Origin: Scytonematopsis contorta HA4267-MV1
GTDB taxonomy: Bacteria > Cyanobacteriota > Cyanobacteriia > Cyanobacteriales > Nostocaceae
Reading direction: 5' to 3'
NCBI GenBank assembly: GCA_019359035.1
Contig: JAHHIC010000041.1
Coordinates: forward strand, 1-40,324
DNA length: 40,324 nt
Shown here: piece by piece, positions 16,293-23,165 of the stretch
Layout: each line of letters begins with the position of its first letter
Numbering within the stretch: position 1 is the first letter of the stretch
Program-made: the position numbers and the translations under genes
The notes under the pieces: generated by a model
The model's input: only the letters and a program-made list of their open reading frames with translations
Databases searched by the model: none
Told to the model about the DNA's origin: nothing

Positions 16293-18911
16293 ATGATAAA
16301 TCTAATAGATAACAAAAATTATTTTATTTACTCGGCAAATAAAGAAACTGAAGCTCTATTGGGTGGTAAAGGAAAAACTCTTTTTGAGTTAGAAGGTTTA
16401 GGGTTTTTGGTTCCCAAAGGATTTGTTCTTTCAGTTGCTGCTTGGGAAGCTAGTCTAACTGCTGAGCAACATTATTGTTGGGAAAATACACAGAATGACT
16501 CAGAAATAGCTGTATTACTAGGAGATGTTCAGTTAAACTCATTAATTAAACAGGAATTACAACTAGCTTTAACTCAACTTTGCCCTAATGGTGAATTAGT
16601 TGCGGTACGTTCTTCTGCTATTGATGAAGATGGAGTGGAATATTCTTTCGCTGGACAATTTGATAGTTTTTTGAATGTACCTTTGGAAGAAGTATTTGAT
16701 AAAATCACAGAAGTTTGGCATTCGGGTTTTAGTAGACGGGTTTTAACTTATCGTCGTCAAAATGGTTTGCCTTTACTTCCTCATCCTCCCGCTGTTTTGA
16801 TTCAGCGTATGATTAATCCACAAGTTGCGGGAGTTGCTTTTGGTGCGGATGCTGTTACCGATAAAAGGGGAGTAGCTATAGTTAGTGCAGTCTCTGGTAA
16901 TGGTAGTTCTTTAGTATCAGGGGAAAGTGATGCTGATACTTACTATATATATAGAGATGAAACGATTATTGAGCGTCAAATTATTAGCGAGCAGTTACTT
17001 AAAGATGAGCAAATTTTAGAAATTGCGGCTTTGGTACGTCAGTTAGGCAAACATTTTGCTCGTCCTCAAGATATCGAATGGGCTATCGAAAACGAACAAC
17101 TTTATTTACTGCAGTCTCGTCCGATTACTACTTTAGCCCAGAAAGCTGACCCCGATGGTCTATTGAATTTATGGGATAACAGCAATATATCAGAAAGTTA
17201 TAGTGGCGTTACTACTCCCTTGACATTTAGTTTTGCTCGCAAGGCTTACGAAGAAGTATACCGTCAATTTTGTCGCTTTATGGGAGTGCCAGAAGCTACA
17301 ATTGCTCGCAATCATGATACCTTTCCTCGGATGATTGGTTTGATTCAAGGACGTGTTTATTACAACTTACTTAGTTGGTATCGTGTTTTAGCTATGTTGC
17401 CCGGTTTTAGGATAAATCGCCGCTTTATGGAACAGATGATGGGGGTGCGGGAACCTTTACCAGAAAGCATAATCAGCGAATTACAAGCTGCAACTTGGCA
17501 AGACCGCTTAAAAGATATTTGGCGGTTGTTAATGACTGTATTTGGTCTAATTAAAAACTATTTTTTACTACCAAAGCTAATTAAGGGTTTTTACTTAAGA
17601 TTGGATAGGGCGTTGTATTTACAAGAAAGTTTAAGTGATTGGCGTCCAGAGGAATTAGCTGCATACTACCGCAAAATTGAGGGACAATTACTTAGCCGTT
17701 GGGATGCACCTTTGATTAATGATTTTTTTGCGATGATTTTTTATGGGGTGTTGCGAGGTCTGACAAAAAAATGGTGCAATGATGAGTCAGGTACTTTGCA
17801 AAATGATTTAATTAGCGGTGAAGATAAGATAATTAGTATCGAACCAGCTGTGCGGATGCAAAAAATGGCTGGCTTGATTTCTGGTGATGGGGATTTTGTC
17901 AATATATTGTGTAATGGTTCCGCAGCGGAAATTTTATCCAGCATGGAAAAACTACCATTGTTCAAAACAGAGTATCAAGAATATATCCAAAAATTTGGTG
18001 ACCGCTGTCTAGATGAACTAAAGTTAGAAAGTCCCACACTTCATGATGACCCTTTGCCATTATTGCGTAGTATAGGACAGTTGGGGAATGGGGAATGGGG
18101 AATGGGGAATGGGGGAAAGTGTCGGAAAGCTGCGGAAGAAAGGCTGAAGGAAGTTTTGAAATGGCGTCCTTTGCGAGGGTTTGTGTTTAATTGGGTGTTA
18201 CAGAATGCTAGAAAGCGCGTATGTGAAAGAGAAAATTTGCGTTTTGAGCGTACTCGTGTTTTTGGTAGAGCAAGGCGAGTTTTTGTAGAATTAGGAAAGC
18301 GGTTTTATAGCCTAGACTTATTAGAATCACCACGAGATATTTTTTACTTGGAAGTAAACGAAATTCTGGGATTTATTGAAGGTACAACGACTTGCACAAA
18401 TTTAAAAGCACTTGTGGGAATTAGAAAAACTGAGTTTGCTGAATACCAGGAAATTACACCACCTGACTCACGTTTTGAAACTCATGGAATTGTTAATCAA
18501 GGTAACTCGTTTACACAGTCAATAGTAAGAAAAGAACAGAATGAATTAACTCAAACAAAACAAGGAATAGGCTGTTCATCTGGAATTGTGCGCGGTTTGG
18601 TACGTGTGATTACAGACCCAAAGCAAGTGTTAGGAAGTGAAAATCATTTATTAATTCCAAGCGGAACTATTTTGGTTGCAGAACGCACTGACCCTGGCTG
18701 GATTTTACTATTTCCCGCTGCTGTTGGATTAGTTGTGGAGCGGGGTAGTTTGCTTTCTCACGCAGCAATTGTCTCACGAGAATTAGGTCTTCCAGCAGTT
18801 ATTTCTCTTTCGGGTGCTACTAGCTGGTTGCAGGATGGTGATTTGGTAGAAATTGATGGGGGTACGGGGAAGGTGTCTAAGTTAGAAAAGCCAAAAAGCC
18901 AAAAAGCCTAG
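16293..18911 (+). CDS. PEP-synthase-like dikinase (rifampin phosphotransferase type)
   Basis: Domain order: ATP-grasp PPDK_N domain (about 20-280; G-G-K-G-K, A-V-R-S-S-A-I-D-E-D, ending Q-S-R-P-I-T-T-L), a long central domain (about 290-745; ESYSGVTTPLTFSFARK), and a C-terminal swivelling phosphohistidine domain with H823 in G-S-L-L-S-H-A-A-I-V-S-R. The PEP-binding TIM barrel of true PEP synthases is absent, and 872 aa fits the rifampin-phosphotransferase layout, in which ATP beta-phosphate is passed through His to a small molecule bound by the central domain. Substrate unknown. Four GGGGAAT repeats interrupt the coding sequence near residue 600. It ends the biosynthesis-like set. Confidence 0.87.
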   Translation: MINLIDNKNYFIYSANKETEALLGGKGKTLFELEGLGFLVPKGFVLSVAAWEASLTAEQHYCWENTQNDSEIAVLLGDVQLNSLIKQELQLALTQLCPNGELVAVRSSAIDEDGVEYSFAGQFDSFLNVPLEEVFDKITEVWHSGFSRRVLTYRRQNGLPLLPHPPAVLIQRMINPQVAGVAFGADAVTDKRGVAIVSAVSGNGSSLVSGESDADTYYIYRDETIIERQIISEQLLKDEQILEIAALVRQLGKHFARPQDIEWAIENEQLYLLQSRPITTLAQKADPDGLLNLWDNSNISESYSGVTTPLTFSFARKAYEEVYRQFCRFMGVPEATIARNHDTFPRMIGLIQGRVYYNLLSWYRVLAMLPGFRINRRFMEQMMGVREPLPESIISELQAATWQDRLKDIWRLLMTVFGLIKNYFLLPKLIKGFYLRLDRALYLQESLSDWRPEELAAYYRKIEGQLLSRWDAPLINDFFAMIFYGVLRGLTKKWCNDESGTLQNDLISGEDKIISIEPAVRMQKMAGLISGDGDFVNILCNGSAAEILSSMEKLPLFKTEYQEYIQKFGDRCLDELKLESPTLHDDPLPLLRSIGQLGNGEWGMGNGGKCRKAAEERLKEVLKWRPLRGFVFNWVLQNARKRVCERENLRFERTRVFGRARRVFVELGKRFYSLDLLESPRDIFYLEVNEILGFIEGTTTCTNLKALVGIRKTEFAEYQEITPPDSRFETHGIVNQGNSFTQSIVRKEQNELTQTKQGIGCSSGIVRGLVRVITDPKQVLGSENHLLIPSGTILVAERTDPGWILLFPAAVGLVVERGSLLSHAAIVSRELGLPAVISLSGATSWLQDGDLVEIDGGTGKVSKLEKPKSQKA
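18083..18110. repeat. GGGGAAT heptamer x4 inside the dikinase gene
   Basis: Four exact tandem GGGGAAT units, then GGGGG. They are translated as G-N-G-E-W-G-M-G-N-G, a glycine-rich insertion in the central domain. The reading frame stays open. Similar GGGAATT runs occur before the small membrane gene at about 14530. Confidence 0.9.
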
Positions 18912-19064
18912 AAGCCAGGGAATAAATTCCCTGTCTAAAAGCTAAAGTCCTCTAAAGAGGACTAAAAAAGAGATTTTTATCAAATAAAATGCTGGTAAAA
19001 TATTTGTAAATTAATCCATTTTAATGGATTTTAGCTTTGAGACAGGGAATTTATTCCCTGGCTT
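18912..19064. repeat. Twin-hairpin element, copy 3, with swapped inner hairpin
   Basis: Left arm: CAGGGAATAAATTCCCTG, then CTAAAAGCTAA and AGTCCTCTAAAGAGGACT. Right arm: AATCCATTTTAATGGATT (19013-19030), TTAGCTTTGAGA, then CAGGGAATTTATTCCCTG. The right inner hairpin differs from the AGTCCTCTTTAGAGGACT seen elsewhere at three stem positions, and each change is matched on the other strand of the stem. It lies between convergent genes and may act as a bidirectional terminator. Confidence 0.85.
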
Positions 19065-19102
19065 TTTAGGGCTACAAATTTTTCTTATTAAATTAAGATT
19101 TA

Positions 19103-19318
19103 TTATCGAATTCTGAATACAACTTCTCCTATCAACAAAGCTAAGTTAGCAATCCCCAATGTAAAAGCAATCGTACCAATAACACTATGAAGCTCAGGAG
19201 TTCTTTTCATTTGCTCATCCCAAGCTTGCCATAAAACCGGGAATGTATGAATTGCACCAGCCGCAATAAGTGCGATTGCAGCCAAAAGTTTGGTATAAAC
19301 TATAAAAATCTTTTTCAT
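19103..19318 (-). CDS. Small two-helix membrane protein, 71 aa
   Basis: Start taken at MKKIFIVYTK (19318); two residues with an ATG further upstream are possible (19327). Two membrane helices (about 5-26 and 43-65) flank a short soluble loop W-Q-A-W-D-E-Q-M. It lies alone on the minus strand, convergent with the dikinase. I do not recognise the family; it resembles many small hypothetical cyanobacterial membrane proteins. Confidence 0.6.
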   Translation of the reverse strand: MKKIFIVYTKLLAAIALIAAGAIHTFPVLWQAWDEQMKRTPELHSVIGTIAFTLGIANLALLIGEVVFRIR

Positions 19319-19453
19319 TGTAAGCATTAGAAAGTGGAGATTGTTAAAAGCAAGCGCACCAGAAAATGGCTGATGTTAAAGATTGACAAATACTTACGAG
19401 TTTAATATAAACTAAAGTCACCCAAAACTATAGAACCACCTAGGAAGCAAGAA

Positions 19454-19837
19454 TTGACTGATTTTTTTCAGGAATTAGCAGAGTATAGGCAACAGATTGG
19501 ACTACCTTTAGCTGGTAGTGAGAGTGACCGCAGTACAGTAGCAAAGCTAGAAATTGATGGCAATGGGTTCTTTGGCATAAGTTCTGGCAGCAATTCCAAC
19601 CGAAGAAAGATTACACTAAAGGTAAATGCAATTAGTCGAACACACGCTGAGGCTGATGCTTTTCAACAAGCATTTGATGCAGGGATTAGGGGAGGTCAAG
19701 CGCGTTTAGTCGTTGACCGAGAACTTTGCAGAGCTTGTGGTCAAAATGGGGGTGTAAAGGGAATGGCTAGACAGCTTGACTTGGAAGAAATCGAAATTAT
19801 CAGTCCTAATGGTCGTCAAGTTATTAAGTTGATGTGA
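19454..19837 (+). CDS. Cytidine-deaminase-fold toxin domain, stand-alone, 127 aa
   Basis: The zinc-binding signature of the deaminase superfamily is present: H64-A-E66 (T-H-A-E-A-D-A-F) and C92-x2-C95 (L-C-R-A-C-G) at the expected distance, with strand Q-A-R-L-V-V-D before the Cys pair. The combination with an adjacent Imm1 gene is the hallmark of polymorphic-toxin nucleic-acid deaminases (SCP1.201/DddA-like and relatives). No delivery domain precedes it: an in-frame stop lies at 19403 and a TTG start has AGGAAG six bases upstream, so it is translated as a free domain. It may be an orphan cassette. The exact deaminase subfamily and its nucleic-acid target are unknown. Confidence 0.75.
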   Translation: MTDFFQELAEYRQQIGLPLAGSESDRSTVAKLEIDGNGFFGISSGSNSNRRKITLKVNAISRTHAEADAFQQAFDAGIRGGQARLVVDRELCRACGQNGGVKGMARQLDLEEIEIISPNGRQVIKLM

Positions 19838-19844
19838 GGTTAAA

Positions 19845-20258
19845 ATGTTCATTTCTAAATTTTCAGTTGAAAATTGGGTAGGTAATCAGAACAAGGGATT
19901 TTTAAAACAAGTCCACTTTTGGCCAGAGATAGAGACGGCTATTAAAGAGTTGGATGGTCATCGGAAAACTTTAGTAACTTTAGAGGCTGAAGAGGAAACC
20001 CACATGGCTATTGGAGGTGGTACTGGTAAGTATGTAGTATACTTGACATTTAATAACGAAGATTTTCATTATGTAGTTGACCTATCAAAATCGGATGAGG
20101 AAATGATTTTAGTTGTTGGGGGACAAGAAGGTTTTTATCCAGCCAAGTTGTGTGTTGACCTAGATACAACTATCAAAGCAGCTAAGACATTTGCAGAGCT
20201 TGGAACAATGGAAAAATCTGTTGTATGGGAACGGGATGGGGTTTTTGAGCCAGTTTAA
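19845..20258 (+). CDS. Imm1-family immunity protein, 137 aa
   Basis: It begins seven bases after the deaminase stop. The order of features fits Imm1: an N-terminal W-containing strand, an E-rich helix (WPEIETAIKELDGHRKTLVTL), the glycine-rich M-A-I-G-G-G-T-G-K-Y-V-V, a V-V-G-G-Q motif, then a helix (DTTIKAAKTFAELG) and the closing V-V-W-E-R-D. Imm1 proteins are known to pair with deaminase-type toxins and to block them by direct binding. It is acidic, as expected of a cytoplasmic inhibitor. The call rests on pattern and on its neighbour. Confidence 0.75.
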   Translation: MFISKFSVENWVGNQNKGFLKQVHFWPEIETAIKELDGHRKTLVTLEAEEETHMAIGGGTGKYVVYLTFNNEDFHYVVDLSKSDEEMILVVGGQEGFYPAKLCVDLDTTIKAAKTFAELGTMEKSVVWERDGVFEPV

Positions 20259-20374
20259 ATGTTAAAGCAAAACCCGATACTTTTACGATGCTTTATTTCA
20301 AACCGTTTTATCTAATCTACAATTTTTGCTGATGTCATCTGACTTACTTTGCCTTTTTGAACAAAAAAATCATA

Positions 20375-21511
20375 ATGCACAGTGAAATTAAAGCCAAGGC
20401 AAATTTTTCAGAAATTCGTTACGCTCAATGTTGGGAAGACGCGGATATTTTATTAAAAGCTCTCAATATTCAACCTGGTCACACTTGTTTATCCATAGCT
20501 TCTGCTGGAGACAATACCCTAGCAATGTTGAGTTGCACTCCCAAAAAAGTAATCGCAATAGATTTGAATCCAGCGCAAATTGCTTGTTTGGAGTTACGAG
20601 TCGCAGCCTATCGAGAATTAACTCACCCTCAACTACTAATGTTAATCGGTTCAGCACTAGCAGATGCAACTGATAGAATTGATTTATATTATCGTTGTCG
20701 TCCTCAATTATCCCCTGTAACTCGCAATTTCTGGGATGAACGTATAGCAGTTATTGCTCAAGGTATTGGTAAGGCTGGTAAGTTTGAACGTTATTTAGCT
20801 TTGTTTAGAAAGAAAATTTTACCTTTTATTCATAACAACGATACCGTTACCTCCCTTTTAAAAGACAAAACAGAAACACAGCGTCAAGTTTTTTATAGTC
20901 AACATTGGAATAATTGGCAATGGCGATTATTATTTAGAATATTCTTTTCTCAATTTATATTAGGACGGTTTGGACGCGACCCTAGTTTTTTTGATTACGT
21001 CCAAGATAATATTGCCGAGCATCTTTTACAGCGTACTGGCTATGCAATCACTACATTAAACCCTGCGGAAAACCCTTACTTTCAATGGATTGCCACAGAG
21101 CAGCATCTTACCGCATTACCATATGCTTTACGTCTAGAAAACTTTGAAAAAATTCGCAGCAATCTTGACCGCTTAGAGTGGCATTGTATCGCTCTTGAGG
21201 ATTATTTATACAATGTTAATTTAAATACCTTTGATTGCTATAACTTAAGTAATATTTTTGAATATGTATCTAGTGAAAATTATCGTTATCTGCTCAAAGA
21301 GCTTATAAATGCAGGCAGAAGTGGCGCTCGTTTAGCTTATTGGAATTTACTCGTGAAGCGCAGTCGTCCCGAAGATATGAAAAATTTATTACATTCTTTG
21401 GGTAGTACAGCAAAAAGGTTGTATCAAGAAGATAAAGCATTCTTTTACAGCGCTTTTGTAGTAGAAGAAATAATTCACAGTGGGAAAACTAATTGTTGTG
21501 AAAAATCATAA
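20375..21511 (+). CDS. DUF3419 / BtaA-like aminocarboxypropyl transferase, 378 aa
   Basis: The start RYAQCWEDADILLKAL, the SAM-binding loop SIASAGDNTLAML and strand VIAIDLNPAQ are diagnostic of the BtaA (DUF3419) family, which moves the 3-amino-3-carboxypropyl group of SAM to diacylglycerol to begin betaine-lipid synthesis. The methyltransferase partner BtaB is absent here, so the final product need not be a betaine lipid. I take ATG 20375; the frame is open from a TTG at 20357. The last 32 bases overlap the next gene, suggesting coupled translation. Substrate is inferred only at family level. Confidence 0.82.
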   Translation: MHSEIKAKANFSEIRYAQCWEDADILLKALNIQPGHTCLSIASAGDNTLAMLSCTPKKVIAIDLNPAQIACLELRVAAYRELTHPQLLMLIGSALADATDRIDLYYRCRPQLSPVTRNFWDERIAVIAQGIGKAGKFERYLALFRKKILPFIHNNDTVTSLLKDKTETQRQVFYSQHWNNWQWRLLFRIFFSQFILGRFGRDPSFFDYVQDNIAEHLLQRTGYAITTLNPAENPYFQWIATEQHLTALPYALRLENFEKIRSNLDRLEWHCIALEDYLYNVNLNTFDCYNLSNIFEYVSSENYRYLLKELINAGRSGARLAYWNLLVKRSRPEDMKNLLHSLGSTAKRLYQEDKAFFYSAFVVEEIIHSGKTNCCEKS

Positions 21512-22445
21512 TGTCGAGACAGGATACGTTGCTTCCCTGTCTCTGTCCTTATCTTTACTGGTTAAGGACGAAAGTCAAACCCTAGGAGGTTGCTCTTTGT
21601 GGTGGGGAAATACTCCTTCATTACCCGGTCACCGCTTAGGTTTTATTGGACATTATAATGTTCATCATAAAGAAGCAGCTACTTGCTTACTAAAACATGC
21701 TTGTCAAGAACTTGCTTCTCAAGGTTGTACGATGGTAATAGCACCCGTTGATGGGAGTACGTGGCAAAATTATCGACTGCTGACGGAACGTGGTGATTAC
21801 CCAGTTTTTTTCTTAGAACCAAATAATCCTGACGATTGGCAGCAACATTTTACTGACGAGGGATTTACACCGATAGCGCATTACAGTTCCAGTTTGAATA
21901 AGGATTTGACGCAAGTCGATTCCCGTTTACTAAGGGTAAGGGAGCGTCTAGAAAAAACAGGAGTGAGTATCCGTTCTGTAAATTTACAAGATTTCGAGAA
22001 GGAATTACAGCGAATTTATACTGTTGCGCTTGAAAGTTTTCACAATAATTTTCTCTTTTCACCTATTGATGAGGCTGAATTTATTGCTCAATATTTTCCA
22101 TTATTACCTTACGTACAACCAGAGTTAGTTTTAATTGCAGAACATGAAGATAATCCGGTGGGGTTTATATTTGCCATACCCGATTATTTGGAAAAGGAAA
22201 GGGAAAAAAATATTAAGACTATTATTATCAAAACTGTAGCCATTTTACCAGGACGTATTTATGCGGGTTTAGGTAATTTACTTGTTGCTCAATGTCAAGA
22301 TATTGCTCGTGAGCTTGGATATTCTCAAGCGATTCACGCGCTTATGCATGATGATAATCCTTCACTCAATTTAAGCGGTCACTATGCTCAGAGGATTCGT
22401 CGATATGCAGTCTTTGGGAAAAAGTTGTTGGTATCTGAATTATAA
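21480..22445 (+). CDS. GNAT-like N-acyltransferase, 321 aa
   Basis: The start is GTG (21480 or 21498), overlapping the DUF3419 gene. The architecture resembles two GNAT-like halves: residues 35-150 (G-F-I-G-H-Y-N-V-H-H, then CQELASQGCTMVIAPVDGSTW) and 150-320, with a central P-E-L-V-L-I-A-E-H strand and TVAILPGRIYAGLGNLLVAQC, in place of the usual acyl-CoA loop Q/R-x-x-G-x-G/A. Such proteins transfer acyl groups to amines. Overlap with a BtaA-like gene suggests it acts on the same amino-lipid-type product; this is inference. The last codons overlap a histidine-kinase fragment on the other strand. Confidence 0.72.
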   Translation: MGKLIVVKNHNVETGYVASLSLSLSLLVKDESQTLGGCSLWWGNTPSLPGHRLGFIGHYNVHHKEAATCLLKHACQELASQGCTMVIAPVDGSTWQNYRLLTERGDYPVFFLEPNNPDDWQQHFTDEGFTPIAHYSSSLNKDLTQVDSRLLRVRERLEKTGVSIRSVNLQDFEKELQRIYTVALESFHNNFLFSPIDEAEFIAQYFPLLPYVQPELVLIAEHEDNPVGFIFAIPDYLEKEREKNIKTIIIKTVAILPGRIYAGLGNLLVAQCQDIARELGYSQAIHALMHDDNPSLNLSGHYAQRIRRYAVFGKKLLVSEL

Positions 22446-22635
22446 ATTCAGTTCCTTTCCCAGGTGAGGAATTAACTTGAATTGACCCTGCATGTTTTTC
22501 CACAATAATTTGATGTGCAATAGTCAATCCCAATCCCGTACCTTTCCCCACAGGTTTAGTAGTAAATAAATGTTCAAATACCTTGGCTTTAACTTCATCA
22601 GACATTCCTGAACCATTATCTTTAATTGCAATGCG
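22366..22635 (-). pseudogene. Histidine-kinase C-terminal fragment (HATPase)
   Basis: The minus strand reads R-I-A-I-K-D-N-G-S-G-M-S-D-E-V, then VFEHLFTTKPVGKGTGLGL and GKGTEFIIQIP: the G1, F and G2 boxes of a HATPase domain with nothing before them. A TGA directly precedes the first codon, and the last 20 residues run over the 3' end of the GNAT gene. So about 200 bases of a kinase gene have been inserted inverted between the GNAT gene and an oxoamine-synthase stump. It cannot make a functional kinase. Confidence 0.85.
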
Positions 22636-22921
22636 TCATCGGTTAACAAATTTAGGATTCGATTTAGGAACTTCTTTGAGTCCAATAATTCCTATATTTA
22701 TCCCAGATAGCACAAAATTATTAGCATTTAATAAAGAATTATATTCTCGCGGTATTTTTTCTGTATCAATTGTATACCCAGCGGTGAAACCACATGAAGG
22801 ACGTATGCGTTTTATCTTAAGTGCGGCACATACAAAAGAACAGATTGATATTACTGTCAATACACTTTATGAGCTTGGCTTAAAGTATGGTGTTGTTTCT
22901 AATGTTGCGAGTGCTGCATAA
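22627..22921 (+). pseudogene. 3' stump of an alpha-oxoamine synthase gene
   Basis: From about 22630 the plus strand reads R-H-R-L-T-N-L-G-F-D-L-G, then SPIIPIFIPD, a small-domain segment (ELYSRGIFSVSIVYPAVK), R-M-R-F-I-L-S-A-A-H-T and a closing helix. This is the C-terminal domain of class-II PLP enzymes of the AONS family (BioF, Kbl, HemA, serine palmitoyltransferase). The PLP-lysine domain is missing, because the 5' part is replaced by the kinase fragment with only a few bases of shared sequence at the junction. It may once have belonged with the DUF3419 and GNAT genes. Confidence 0.85.
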
Positions 22922-22930
22922 AAAGAAACC

Positions 22931-23045
22931 CAACCCCCAACCCTCTCCCCGTAAGCCTACAGTGTACACACAAGTAGGAGTAAACCGGACAGGTAATTCA
23001 ACTTGTGTGTACAGGGTAGCCCCGTAAGCGGGGAGGGGGCTACAA
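22931..23045. repeat. C/G-rich palindromic element, interrupted by a MITE
   Basis: CCCAACCCCCAACCCTCTCCCC at the left and GGGGAGGGGGCTAC at the right are the halves of the same hairpin type as at 16057-16246, here with loop GTAAGC. The 63-bp insertion at 22957-23019 splits the loop. It lies just after the oxoamine-synthase stump. Confidence 0.8.
22957..23019. mobile_element. 63-bp MITE with 19-bp inverted ends and 10-bp duplication
   Basis: Left end CTACAGTGTACACACAAGT (22957-22975) and right end ACTTGTGTGTACAGGGTAG (23001-23019) are inverted repeats with 2 mismatches in 19; the inner 13 are perfect. The element is flanked by an exact direct repeat, CCCCGTAAGC, at 22947-22956 and 23020-23029, a target-site duplication. 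Joining the flanks restores a normal C/G-rich hairpin. It encodes nothing, so it must have moved with a transposase from elsewhere. The transposase family is not identifiable here. Confidence 0.85.
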
Positions 23046-23165
23046 CTGTTACACCCGCTTGCATGGGTAAAATTGAATTATGGCAATAAGAATTTTATAC
23101 TTAACAACGACCAAGAGAATATGTAACTATTTATGCCATAAAAACGTTGATTTACTTAAATAAAT

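Noticed and set aside
22583-22921. Complete 112-aa gene starting at TTG 22583
   Set aside because: The first residues are antisense of the kinase fragment; only the part from about 22630 matches the oxoamine-synthase fold, so it is a stump.
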